64,000 nt of DNA, from the NCBI GenBank assembly GCA_963675655.1, contig OY776489.1:744001-808000 (forward strand). Direction: 5' to 3'. This document shows positions 1 through 8,473 of the stretch, piece after piece; the stretch's first letter is position 1, and every line of letters begins with the position of its first letter. Position numbers and translations under genes: made by a program. This DNA comes from CAXXOK01 sp963675655. GTDB taxonomy: Bacteria > Bacillota > Clostridia > Christensenellales > Aristaeellaceae. The notes under the pieces are model-generated. The model was not told where the DNA came from. It worked only from the letters and a program-made list of their open reading frames with translations, and did no database searches.

Positions 1-2
1 TG

Positions 3-467
3 CGGCTTTTATCCGGCGGGCATGTGAACTTTATCGAGCCTTTTCACATCGATTTACCCAATCAAAACTTTGCAGCCGGGCACGCAGGCCCCAACGATTA
101 CACCGATCCCGCCGGGAAAACGCTTGTGGCGCGGGATGTGCGTTTTGCCAAATCCAAGTGGAAGTACGCGGGCGCGCCGTTTGCGTGGCACGTATTCCCG
201 GAAGGGCGCAAAACCATGCTGCACTGCTCCCAGCACAACGGGCAATTTTTGTTTGCGGCCACGCAGCTGGATTGCCTGCCCTGCGAGCCGTTTTTGGCCA
301 CCTATTCCCACGGGCTGTTCCGCCCGGTGGGGCAAAGCGCGCCGCAGCTGTTTGAGAAGCTTCTGCGGCTGGGCGTAACCCAGCATTATGGTCTGGCGGG
401 CGGCGATTGGCTGCCGGAGGTTGCCGATTTGGCAATGATGTTGGGCTTTTCTTACCACGAACTGTAG
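3..467 (+). CDS. L-fucose/L-arabinose isomerase-like protein, C-terminal fragment
   Basis: The reading frame is open from the window edge, so only the C-terminal ~154 residues are present and the true start lies upstream. The segment resembles the C-terminal domain of the L-fucose/L-arabinose isomerase fold, which interconverts aldoses and ketoses in the cytoplasm using a divalent metal. Visible landmarks are the early GGHVNFIEPFH stretch and the late HYGLAGGDW stretch, typical of the end of that fold. A long isomerase-like gene follows 24 bases later on the same strand, so it is probably the upstream member of that operon. The substrate cannot be assigned from this piece; proteins of this type without proven isomerase activity also exist. 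Confidence 0.6.
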   Translation, partial: RLLSGGHVNFIEPFHIDLPNQNFAAGHAGPNDYTDPAGKTLVARDVRFAKSKWKYAGAPFAWHVFPEGRKTMLHCSQHNGQFLFAATQLDCLPCEPFLATYSHGLFRPVGQSAPQLFEKLLRLGVTQHYGLAGGDWLPEVADLAMMLGFSYHEL

Positions 468-491
468 AAATCGGAAAGGAAATGTCGTTTT

Positions 492-2294
492 ATGAGTTTT
501 ATGTTCCACCCTTATCCTTTTGTAGATAAAAACGCGGTTAACCCGGTACAGCCCCCGCAGGAAGAAACCGTTGTTTTCGGCGCGCTGCCCGTGGCAAAGC
601 GCATCGCCCAGGCGGTGCGAGACGGGAAAAAGTTCGTTTGCATCGACGGCTACGCGGGCGTGGAGTTCAGCGTTATTCACCAGCTGCTGGCAGCGCAGCT
701 TTCACCGCTGAACGCGCGCATCGTGCCCATCGAAGAGCTGTTGAAATCAGCACAGGCTTTGCGGGAGCTGCTTGCCCCTTCCCTGCCGGAGGACCGCGAA
801 ATGGACCCCGTGCTGCTTTACGGGGTGCGCATTGAACGCAAATATGAGGATTTGCTGGACGCGGACAAGCTGGCCGCGCTGACTGTGGATGCGCAGCAGC
901 CGCTGGTTATTATCGGGCAGGGAGCGCTGTGCGATACGCTGCGCGCACGCTGCGACCTGCGTATCTGGGTAGATATTACGCCCCGCACCGCCGCGCTGAA
1001 TTTTAAGTACGGCAAGGCTCACAATTTGGGCGAGCCGGATGCCCTGCCTTTTGGTGCGATGATGCGCCGTAACTATTACGTCGATTTTGAAATAGCGGTT
1101 GCCCTGCGCTGGCAGTTGATCCGCAGCGGCGAGCTGGACTGGTACTGCACCGCCGACGATCCCGGTAAACTGGCGCTGATTCCGTTTGCCGATCTATGCA
1201 GATTATTTGACGAACTGCGCACCCGCCCGCTGCGCTGCCGGCCCGTGTATCTGGAAGGTGTTTGGGGCGGTTTCTACTTAAAGCGCCTGCGCCACCTGCC
1301 GGATGAAATGCGCAACTGCGCGTGGATTTTCGATATGATTCCCATGGAGGTTTCGCTGGCGGCCAGCTGGGGCGGCCACGAGCTGGAAGTACCGTTTTTC
1401 ACCTTTGTACAGCAGCAGGGCGAAAAGCTGCTAGGCGCAAAAGCCTTCGGCGCTTTCGGCGGGTATTTCCCGGTGCGCTTCAATTACGACGATACCTTCC
1501 ATTCCAGCGGCAACATGTCTATCCAGTGCCACCCGGACGAAGCCTACGTAACCCGCAACCATGGCGAGCTGGGCCGTCAGGATGAAAGCTACTATGTCTG
1601 CGTAGCGGGCGAAAACGCCTGCACCTATCTGGGTTTCAAAGAGGAAAACAGCTGCGAAGCCTTCTTTAAAGCCGCGGAAAAGGCACAGGAGACAGGCGAG
1701 CTGATCGATTACAAACAATACGTGCACGCGGTGCCCTCCGTACCCGGCACACAGGTAATGATTCCGGCAGGCACCATACACGCTTCTGGCCAAAATCAGG
1801 TGATTTTGGAAATCGGCAGTCTTACTGTCGGCTCCTATACCTATAAACTGTACGATTATCAACGTACTGATCCGCAAACGGGTCTGCCCCGCCCCATTCA
1901 CCTGAAAGCAGGCAAAAAGGTGATTCATGGCGAACGTACCTCCGAGTGGGTGGAACAAAATCTGGTCAACCACGGCGGCGTGGTACGCCAAGGCAAGGAC
2001 TGGCGCGAAGTGGCCGTAGGCGAGCACGATATGCTCTATTTCGCGCTGCATACCCTGACCTTTGCACACGAAATGCAGGAGGATACTGATCATTGCTTCC
2101 ATGTGCTGGCTTTAACCGAGGGCGAGCAGGTGCGCATCGTCTCCGCGCAGGATGAAAGCCGCTTCTTTGTGGCTCGTTATCTGGATGTGATTGTCGTTCC
2201 GGCGGATTTTGGCGCATATAGGCTGATTAACGAAGGGGAAGGCCCCGTGACTGTGCATAAAACGACGCTGAAGAAGGGGTTTACCCATGCGTGA
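492..2294 (+). CDS. Long class I mannose-6-phosphate isomerase-like protein with extra N-terminal domain
   Basis: This 600-residue protein has a type I phosphomannose isomerase-like cupin region in its C-terminal half. The zinc-site motifs are visible: IQCHPDEAY (normally QVHPDD), DESYYV (normally the E in the KTExWY region) and PAGTIHASG. Known family members interconvert mannose-6-phosphate and fructose-6-phosphate. Ordinary members are 300-400 residues; here about 250 extra N-terminal residues precede the isomerase part. That extension looks like a degenerate nucleoside-kinase-type alpha/beta domain (KFVCIDGYAGVEF where a P-loop would sit, later LRIWVDITPRTAALNFKYGK) and has no GxxGxGKS/T motif; the kinase resemblance is my inference. 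It overlaps the next gene (ROK) by 8 bases, indicating translational coupling. A second, standard-length isomerase of this family lies at 28083-29000. Confidence 0.75.
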   Translation: MSFMFHPYPFVDKNAVNPVQPPQEETVVFGALPVAKRIAQAVRDGKKFVCIDGYAGVEFSVIHQLLAAQLSPLNARIVPIEELLKSAQALRELLAPSLPEDREMDPVLLYGVRIERKYEDLLDADKLAALTVDAQQPLVIIGQGALCDTLRARCDLRIWVDITPRTAALNFKYGKAHNLGEPDALPFGAMMRRNYYVDFEIAVALRWQLIRSGELDWYCTADDPGKLALIPFADLCRLFDELRTRPLRCRPVYLEGVWGGFYLKRLRHLPDEMRNCAWIFDMIPMEVSLAASWGGHELEVPFFTFVQQQGEKLLGAKAFGAFGGYFPVRFNYDDTFHSSGNMSIQCHPDEAYVTRNHGELGRQDESYYVCVAGENACTYLGFKEENSCEAFFKAAEKAQETGELIDYKQYVHAVPSVPGTQVMIPAGTIHASGQNQVILEIGSLTVGSYTYKLYDYQRTDPQTGLPRPIHLKAGKKVIHGERTSEWVEQNLVNHGGVVRQGKDWREVAVGEHDMLYFALHTLTFAHEMQEDTDHCFHVLALTEGEQVRIVSAQDESRFFVARYLDVIVVPADFGAYRLINEGEGPVTVHKTTLKKGFTHA

Positions 2295-3174
2295 AGCCAT
2301 CCTTGCGCTGGACGCGGGCGGCACGAGCATTAAGCTGTCGCTGGTAGAAAGCGGAAAGGAGCCTGCGGGCGGTACCGCCGTCGCCTTTGAGGGCGACACG
2401 AAGGATGCGCTGCTCACTGCCTTTCGCAAAGCGCTGCTGACGGGGCAGTCCGGAGCGGAGCGCCTCGGCTGCCGCATCACGCATGTGGGCATTGCCTGTC
2501 CGGGACCGTTCGACTTCTTTCACGGCATCAGCCAGATGACCCATAAGTGGGCGGGCATCCGCGGGGTACCGCTAAAGCCGGTGGTGGCGGAGGTGTTTCC
2601 GGGCATTCCCCTGTCGTTTCTGCACGATTCGACCGCCTTTATGCTGGGCGAGGCTTTCGCGGGCGCGGCAAGCGCGGCGCAAAACCCCGCCGGGGTTATG
2701 CTGGGCACGGGCATTGGTTACGCTTTCATGCAAAACCGCCGCGTCTGTCTGGACGAAACGCTTTCACCGCTGGTGCGGCTGTGGCGTTTACCCTACCGGG
2801 ACGGTACCGTGGAAGATTACGTATCCAGACGTGCGATTCGCAAACGCTACGGGGATAAACGCAGCCTTACCGAGGCGCCCGATGTGCAGGCAATCGCCGC
2901 GCTGGCAGCCGCAGGCGAACCCGAAGCGCTGGCGACCTTCCGGGAAACCGGCGCGCTGCTGGGCGATGTGCTGCGCAATTATCTGGACGCAACTTGCGAC
3001 CTTGTCGTCATCGGCGGGCAAATAGCCCGTTCCGCAGCGCTGTTTTTACCGGAAACGCAAACGGCGCTTACCGTACCCGTTATGGCCGCCACCCACATCG
3101 ATAATGCGGCGATACGCGGCATATCCGTTTTCTGCACCCATCAGGATGTGACGGCCGTATCCCACAACGGATAG
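2287..3174 (+). CDS. ROK family sugar kinase-like protein
   Basis: A 295-residue actin-fold protein with the phosphate-1 motif LALDAGGTSIKLSLVE at the N-terminus and a second glycine-rich stretch MLGTGIGYAF near residue 140. ROK kinases phosphorylate sugars such as glucose, N-acetylglucosamine or N-acetylmannosamine. The usual zinc-binding CxCGxxGCxE motif of ROK proteins is absent: the corresponding region reads TVEDYVSRRAI. Some ROK kinases lack it, but it distinguishes this copy from the two ROK proteins at 29-31 kb. It starts inside the end of the upstream isomerase gene, so isomerase and kinase are probably made together. The substrate is not determinable here. Confidence 0.75.
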   Translation: MREAILALDAGGTSIKLSLVESGKEPAGGTAVAFEGDTKDALLTAFRKALLTGQSGAERLGCRITHVGIACPGPFDFFHGISQMTHKWAGIRGVPLKPVVAEVFPGIPLSFLHDSTAFMLGEAFAGAASAAQNPAGVMLGTGIGYAFMQNRRVCLDETLSPLVRLWRLPYRDGTVEDYVSRRAIRKRYGDKRSLTEAPDVQAIAALAAAGEPEALATFRETGALLGDVLRNYLDATCDLVVIGGQIARSAALFLPETQTALTVPVMAATHIDNAAIRGISVFCTHQDVTAVSHNG

Positions 3175-3188
3175 GGGGAAACCAAACC

Positions 3189-4031
3189 ATGAGCGCATAT
3201 GCCAAACTACGGGAATCCAACTTCTCCGCTACGGAAAAACGCATTGCCGAGTACATTCTTCAGCACAGTGCGGAGCTGCCGGATCTGTCCATCAGCACCA
3301 TTGCGGAAGAATGCGAAACCAGCAAGTCCATGGTGGTACAGCTTTGCAAAACCGCCGGCTTTAAGGGTTATAAAGACCTGAGCAGCCAGCTTTTGGTGGA
3401 GCAGGCCATTGCGGAGCATACGCAGGAAGCGGTTTACGAGGATATCCACCCCGGCTGCACCGTGCCGCAAATTTGCCAAATCACCATCCGTGCGGAGCTG
3501 CGCTCCATACAGGATACCGAGGCCATTATCGACACGGACGCCATCACCAAAGCGGTGGATTGGATGAGCAAAGCAGAGCTGATACAGCTGTTCGGCGTTG
3601 GCGGCAGCGGCGTGGCGGCGCTGGATTTATACAACAAGCTTACCCGTATCGGCATCAGCGCCCGTTATACGCAGGATACGCACTGCCAGATGCTGGAAAC
3701 CTCTTCGCTCAACGAGCGTAGCGTGGTGATTGTGTTCTCCTACAATGGCCGCACCAAGGATATGATTGAGGCGGTGGAGCTGAGCAGGGCGATGGGCGCG
3801 AAGGTTATTTCCGTCACACGTTACGGCAATAACCCGATCAGCGATCTGGCGGATATTCCGCTGTTCGTTGCCAGCAACGAGTCGCTGGCACGCGTTACGG
3901 CCATGAGCTCCCGCCTGAGCACGCTGACCATGGTGGACGTGTTGTTCGCCTGCCTTGCCAGCCATATGAGCGACCGTATACAGGAGATTGCTAAACGCAA
4001 CACGGAAATTGCCAAGCGCCGCAGAAAGTAG
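3189..4031 (+). CDS. RpiR/MurR family transcriptional regulator
   Basis: A 280-residue regulator with an N-terminal RpiR-type helix-turn-helix (about residues 1-75, including LSISTIAEECETSKSMVVQL) and a C-terminal SIS sugar-phosphate-binding domain (about residues 110-250, with IQLFGVGGSGVAALDLYNKL and VIVFSYNGRTKDMIEAV). Members sense phosphosugars, for example MurNAc-6-phosphate for MurR. It lies 14 bases after the ROK gene and 24 bases before the NamZ-like muramidase gene, so it is inside the operon it most likely controls. The promoter upstream of the importer genes (6358-6386) and its adjacent inverted repeat are a possible second target; that is inference. Confidence 0.9.
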   Translation: MSAYAKLRESNFSATEKRIAEYILQHSAELPDLSISTIAEECETSKSMVVQLCKTAGFKGYKDLSSQLLVEQAIAEHTQEAVYEDIHPGCTVPQICQITIRAELRSIQDTEAIIDTDAITKAVDWMSKAELIQLFGVGGSGVAALDLYNKLTRIGISARYTQDTHCQMLETSSLNERSVVIVFSYNGRTKDMIEAVELSRAMGAKVISVTRYGNNPISDLADIPLFVASNESLARVTAMSSRLSTLTMVDVLFACLASHMSDRIQEIAKRNTEIAKRRRK

Positions 4032-4055
4032 CGGTGCAGAAAGGAATGTGTCGTT

Positions 4056-5201
4056 ATGAAAGCGCATGTATTGAGCGGGTTGGATCGCATCCATACTGTT
4101 GATGATCTACTGCAGGGCAAACGCGTAGGCCTGATGACGACGCCCACCGGCATCGACCATCAGCTGCAAAGCGGCATCGACCTGATCCACCAGCAGTACC
4201 GGCTTACGGCGCTGTTTGGCGTGGAGCATGGCATCCGCGGGGATATTCAGGCTGGGGAAAAGGTGGATACCTATGTGGACCCGTCCACCGGCGTAACCGT
4301 ATACAGCGCTTATGGTGACAACGACCATTTTACCGATGAGATGCTGGATGCGTTCGATGTGCTTGTGTTTGATATACAGGATGTCGGCGTCCGGTTTTAC
4401 ACCTATCTTTACTCACTTTCCTACGCTATGGAAGCCTGCGCCCGCGCCGGCAAACCCATAGTGGTGCTGGATCGCATCAACCCCATCGGCGGCGTGCACC
4501 ACACCGGCACCGTGCTGGATTTGTCCTGCCGCTCTTTTATTGGGGATCACGAACTACCTACGCAATACGGTATGACCATCGGCGAGTATGCCCGCTATGT
4601 AAAGGATTATTTGCATTTAGACGTGGCGCTGACGGTTGTGCCCCTCTCCGGCTGGGAACGCGGTATGTATCTGGATGATACGGATTTACCGTGGGTCGCC
4701 CCTTCGCCCAACTGCCCCAGCCTATCGGCAGCGCTGTGCTACGTTGGCACCTGCGTATTTGAGGGCAGCAACCTGAGCGAAGGCCGCGGCACGACCCTGC
4801 CCTTTGAGGTTATCGGCGCTCCGTGGGTGGATAGCGCCCTGCTGGAAAAGCGCATGGGACAGCTAAACCTGCCGGGCGTGCATTTCCGCCGCACCTCTTT
4901 TTGCCCCACCTTCAGCAAACATGCTGGACAGTTATGCCACGGCGTACAAATGCATGTGCTGGACCGGGAACAGTACGACGCGTTTATCGATGGACTGATG
5001 CTGATGGATACGATTCGCGCGTTGTATCCGCAGGAGTTTGCTTTCGTTCGTTGGAACGAAAACAAACGTCCTTCCATCGATTATTTATTAGGAACCTCCG
5101 AATACCGCGAAGGCAAACGGACGGCGCAGGAATTGATCAGCCATCACCGCCCGCTCGTGGAAGCCTTCGCCCAAAAAGCAAAACCTTATCTGTTGTACTA
5201 A
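4056..5201 (+). CDS. namZ: DUF1343 / NamZ-type exo-beta-N-acetylmuramidase
   Basis: A 381-residue protein matching the DUF1343 family, whose Bacillus member NamZ is an exo-beta-N-acetylmuramidase releasing terminal MurNAc from peptidoglycan-derived sugars. Family landmarks seen are LFGVEHGIRGDIQAGEKV, VFDIQDVGVRFYTYLYSL, VLDRINPIGG and ITEG-region equivalents such as FEGSNLSEGRGTTLPFEV. There is no signal peptide, so this version appears cytoplasmic and would act on imported oligosaccharides. A ribosome site (AGAAAGGAATG) precedes the ATG. It follows an RpiR regulator and precedes a GNAT gene and sugar importer, a context consistent with amino-sugar or muropeptide scavenging. The family assignment is strong; the exact substrate here is inferred. 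Confidence 0.85.
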   Translation: MKAHVLSGLDRIHTVDDLLQGKRVGLMTTPTGIDHQLQSGIDLIHQQYRLTALFGVEHGIRGDIQAGEKVDTYVDPSTGVTVYSAYGDNDHFTDEMLDAFDVLVFDIQDVGVRFYTYLYSLSYAMEACARAGKPIVVLDRINPIGGVHHTGTVLDLSCRSFIGDHELPTQYGMTIGEYARYVKDYLHLDVALTVVPLSGWERGMYLDDTDLPWVAPSPNCPSLSAALCYVGTCVFEGSNLSEGRGTTLPFEVIGAPWVDSALLEKRMGQLNLPGVHFRRTSFCPTFSKHAGQLCHGVQMHVLDREQYDAFIDGLMLMDTIRALYPQEFAFVRWNENKRPSIDYLLGTSEYREGKRTAQELISHHRPLVEAFAQKAKPYLLY

Positions 5202-5226
5202 AACCCACGGAAGGGGGAAGGGGAGC

Positions 5227-6297
5227 GTGAACAATACAGTCGTCCCCTTGGTGCCTGCCGATTACCCATCCGCCGAAGCGTTGTGGAACCAAATCGCAGC
5301 CGATGGCGAAACCCTGTACAGTCCGCTAGCTGCGGGTACGTTTCCTTTCGCAGGCGAAGGCATGCACGCTTTCGCCGCCAAACGGGATGGCAGGCTGATC
5401 GGCTGGATACACGGAACAGCAAAACAGACCTTTTTACCAGGCGAAAACGCGGTAAACACACCCGCATACCTTACTACGGTCTTGGTGCAAAAAGACTACC
5501 GCAGGCAGGGCGTAGGCCGTGCGCTGCTCACAGCACTGATGGACGTTTACCGCGCCGAGGGCAAAAAGACGCTCGTCTGCTCCGGGGATAACCCGGTGCA
5601 CTTGTCTTGGCTCATCCCCGGCACGCCCGGACACGACCACAACAACGCGCCCGGCGTGGAAGAAGGCGGGCTGGGTTTCGCGTTTCTAAGCCATCTGGGT
5701 TTTGGCTGTGATTTTCATGAAATCGCCATGTATATGGCGCTGAAGGACTACCACAGGCCGGAATCAATTACGCAAAAGCAGGAAGCGCTGCTTGCGCAGG
5801 GCATCCGTACCGGGCGCTATAACCTGTCTCTGGGTACGGAGTTTGACGAGATGTGCGACCGTGTGGGCAGCGAATACTGGCGCAGCGTTTTGCGCAGCGA
5901 GCTGGCCGCGTGGCAGGAGAACCGCCCGAATGATGATCCGCAGTTCTGGCCCGACGGCATCCGCCCCGAGGGCCCCCGCGCACTGCTGACGGCCACGGTC
6001 AACGGGCACATTGTAGGGTTTACAGGCCCCGTTGCCCGGCAAAAAAGCGGGCGCGGTTGGTTTACGGGCATCTGTACCGACCCGCAATATTCCGGCAAAG
6101 GCATCGCATCGGTGCTATTCCATCTCCTGCTGGAGGCGTTTATCGCGCAGGGGGCTGATTTTTGTACCCTGTTTACCGGCCGTGACAACCCCGCACAACG
6201 AATTTACCTGCGCGCGGGTCTGCGCATCGTGGCGCGTTTCGCGGTCATGTCCACCCCGCTTGCTGGGTCGCAGCGATATGAACACACGTATTTTTAG
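5227..6297 (+). CDS. Tandem GNAT-domain acetyltransferase
   Basis: A 356-residue protein with two GNAT folds. The N-terminal copy (about residues 1-165) contains the acetyl-CoA loop VQKDYRRQGVGRALL; the C-terminal copy (about 190-350) contains DPQYSGKGIASVLFHLLLE. GNAT enzymes transfer acetyl groups from acetyl-CoA to amines. The start is GTG, preceded by a strong purine-rich ribosome site. It directly follows the NamZ-like gene (25-base gap), so acetylation of an amino sugar or an amino-acid side product is conceivable, but the acceptor is unknown. It is the last gene before a new promoter. Confidence 0.8.
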   Translation: MNNTVVPLVPADYPSAEALWNQIAADGETLYSPLAAGTFPFAGEGMHAFAAKRDGRLIGWIHGTAKQTFLPGENAVNTPAYLTTVLVQKDYRRQGVGRALLTALMDVYRAEGKKTLVCSGDNPVHLSWLIPGTPGHDHNNAPGVEEGGLGFAFLSHLGFGCDFHEIAMYMALKDYHRPESITQKQEALLAQGIRTGRYNLSLGTEFDEMCDRVGSEYWRSVLRSELAAWQENRPNDDPQFWPDGIRPEGPRALLTATVNGHIVGFTGPVARQKSGRGWFTGICTDPQYSGKGIASVLFHLLLEAFIAQGADFCTLFTGRDNPAQRIYLRAGLRIVARFAVMSTPLAGSQRYEHTYF

Positions 6298-6318
6298 GTC
6301 GTTTTTTACAATGGATAG

Positions 6319-6356
6319 AACTAGTTTGGAAAATACTCTATATTCCATGAACTAGT
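6319..6356. promoter_or_regulatory. Imperfect inverted repeat, candidate operator
   Basis: Left arm AACTAGTTTGGAA at 6319-6331 and right arm TTCCA..AACTAGT at 6343-6356 form an imperfect inverted repeat with a two-base insertion in the right arm. It lies immediately upstream of the -35 box at 6358. The position suits an activator or repressor site; the nearby RpiR protein is one candidate. Confidence 0.4.
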
Positions 6357-6357
6357 C

Positions 6358-6386
6358 TTGACGTGATGGCGGATTACTGCTATACT
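6358..6386 (+). promoter_or_regulatory. Sigma-A-type promoter for sugar importer operon
   Basis: The -35 box TTGACG (6358-6363) and -10 box TATACT (6381-6386) are separated by 17 bases. The first downstream gene starts at 6479, leaving a leader of about 85 bases with a clear AAAGGAGG ribosome site. Confidence 0.7.
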
Positions 6387-6478
6387 GGACGAAACAATGA
6401 TGTTTATATCTGGTGCTTCCAGTTTGCAGATAGTTTCGGCATACCGTTTTTATTGTCGGCAAAAAGGAGGATGATCCA

Positions 6479-7453
6479 ATGCAATCAAAAAACGCCGCAA
6501 GGGTTGGTGCGGTAAACCATGGGAATATTTTCACCTCTGCCCGGACGCGCAAGCTGGTTGGTCTGCGCATCTGGCGTAATCGTTACATCTACTTAATGAT
6601 ACTGCCGGTGCTGCTGTACTTTATCCTGCTCAAGTATTTGCCCATGTGGTTCCTGCGCAGTGCGTTTTACGATTACAAACTGCTCAAGGGCTTTGACGGT
6701 TCCAAATTTGTAGGGTTGAAATACTTTATCCGGCTATTTACCAATCCCAATCTGATCATTTACATCAAAAATACCCTGGTCCTCAACTTCAGCGCACTGA
6801 TTTTCCTATTCCCGGCTCCGCTGATTTTTGCCATAATGCTCAACGAAATACGCAACAGCCATTTTATGAAGTTTGTACAGACTATTTCCTACCTGCCCCA
6901 CTTCGTATCCACTGTTGTTCTGGTCTCCATGATCTCCACGCTTATCTCCCCCAGCTACGGCAGCCTTGCGGCGCTTGCCAAGGCGTTTGGGTATACGCCG
7001 ATCAACTACCTGAGCATCCCGGAATATTTCGTGCCGATCAACGTTATTTCCGGCTTTTGGCAGTCGGTAGGCTGGAGCGCAGTCATCTACGTGGCAACGC
7101 TGGCGGGTATCGACCGCGGCTTGTACGAGGCCGCCCGCATCGACGGCGCCAACCGCTGGCAGCAAACTCTGCACGTAACGCTGCCGGGGCTGTCCACAAC
7201 GTTCGTGCTGCTGCTGATTATGCAAGTTGGTCAGCTGCTGAACGTCAACTTTGAAAAGATTTATCTGCTGCAAAACACGCTCAACCTTTCCGCATCCGAG
7301 ATGCTGCCCACCTTTGTGTACAAAACGGGTATGGAAAGCCACAACTACGGCTACGCGACCGCCGCGGGCCTGTTCAACTCCGTTTGCAGCGTTATTCTGG
7401 TACTGGTCGCCAATACCATCAGCCGGAAAGTATCCGATACGTCGCTATTCTAG
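6479..7453 (+). CDS. Sugar ABC transporter permease, LplB type
   Basis: A 324-residue inner-membrane protein with six predicted transmembrane segments and the MalF-type EAA loop EAARIDGANRWQQTLHVTLPG, which contacts the ATPase. Sequence style and pairing with a YtcP-type partner and a ~530-residue binding protein place it in the LplABC/YtcP oligosaccharide importer group. No ATPase gene is in the operon, so a shared MsmK/MsmX-like ATPase encoded elsewhere is expected. It is the first gene after the promoter at 6358-6386 and is followed after 18 bases by the second permease. Confidence 0.92.
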   Translation: MQSKNAARVGAVNHGNIFTSARTRKLVGLRIWRNRYIYLMILPVLLYFILLKYLPMWFLRSAFYDYKLLKGFDGSKFVGLKYFIRLFTNPNLIIYIKNTLVLNFSALIFLFPAPLIFAIMLNEIRNSHFMKFVQTISYLPHFVSTVVLVSMISTLISPSYGSLAALAKAFGYTPINYLSIPEYFVPINVISGFWQSVGWSAVIYVATLAGIDRGLYEAARIDGANRWQQTLHVTLPGLSTTFVLLLIMQVGQLLNVNFEKIYLLQNTLNLSASEMLPTFVYKTGMESHNYGYATAAGLFNSVCSVILVLVANTISRKVSDTSLF

Positions 7454-7471
7454 TAAAGGAGGATAAAACGC

Positions 7472-8410
7472 ATGGTACCCAGTTATAATGCTAATCAACC
7501 GAAACGTAAAAAAAGCGGCGATTTTATCCGCCGTTCTCGTGGGGAAAAGATTTTTGGCGGCGTCAATCTGTTTTTAATGATCCTGCTGCTTTGCTTTTTC
7601 CTGTATCCGCTGCTGAACATGCTTTCCATTTCCTGCAGCAATGAATATGCTGTTTTGCGAGCCGAGGTTACCTTTTTCCCCATTGGTTTTAACCCACAGG
7701 CATACGAAATGATTTTTCAAACGCAGGAGCTGTGGCGCTCGGTCGCCAATAGCCTCTTCGTTGCGCTGGTCGGTTGCGTAAGCAGCCTGATCATGCTGTC
7801 TCTGGCCGCCTATCCCCTTGCGTTTGCTAAGTTTTACGGCAAGAAAATCTACACCTTTCTGATTTTGTTCACCATGTGGTTCAACGGCGGCATTATCCCC
7901 ACGTTCTTAACCATCATGCAACTGGGGCTGTACGATTCGCTCTGGTCCCTGATTTTCAACAGCATGGTTTCGGCCTATTACGTGGTGATTGTGCGCAGTT
8001 ACTTCAGCTCTATTCCCATCTCCGTGGTAGAAAGCGCGCGCATTGACGGCGCGAACGATTTTAAGATTCTCTTTCAGCTGATCCTGCCATTGAGCAAGCC
8101 TGTGCTGGCTACCGTCGCCTTGTGGGTCATCGTCGGCCACTGGAACGATTACCTCAACGCCTTGCTCTTCATCTCCAGCAAAGAGAATTACACCCTGCAG
8201 CTGGTTCTAAAAGAGCTGGTGCTCAACGCCGATTCCTCCATCTACAACATCAGCATGTCCTCCACGGTCAGCACAGGCGGCGCAGTCGCGCTGGGGCAAC
8301 AGGTGCGCAACGCCGTGCTCGTGGTCGCCATGATTCCGATGGTCATCCTATACCCCTTCGTGCAGCGCTACTTTGTAAGCGGCATCATGCTGGGCTCGGT
8401 GAAGGGTTGA
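7472..8410 (+). CDS. Sugar ABC transporter permease, YtcP type
   Basis: A 312-residue MalG-like membrane subunit with about six transmembrane segments and the EAA-like loop VESARIDGANDFKILFQLILPLSKP. It ends in the typical GIMLGSVKG tail. It forms the translocation pore with the preceding permease. The AAAGGAGG ribosome site lies just upstream of its ATG. Confidence 0.92.
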   Translation: MVPSYNANQPKRKKSGDFIRRSRGEKIFGGVNLFLMILLLCFFLYPLLNMLSISCSNEYAVLRAEVTFFPIGFNPQAYEMIFQTQELWRSVANSLFVALVGCVSSLIMLSLAAYPLAFAKFYGKKIYTFLILFTMWFNGGIIPTFLTIMQLGLYDSLWSLIFNSMVSAYYVVIVRSYFSSIPISVVESARIDGANDFKILFQLILPLSKPVLATVALWVIVGHWNDYLNALLFISSKENYTLQLVLKELVLNADSSIYNISMSSTVSTGGAVALGQQVRNAVLVVAMIPMVILYPFVQRYFVSGIMLGSVKG

Positions 8411-8473
8411 TATGGTTACGACGGAGCAGGTGTGCTTCGTTCTGATAACGCAATAGTTTGAGGAGGGAAAAAC

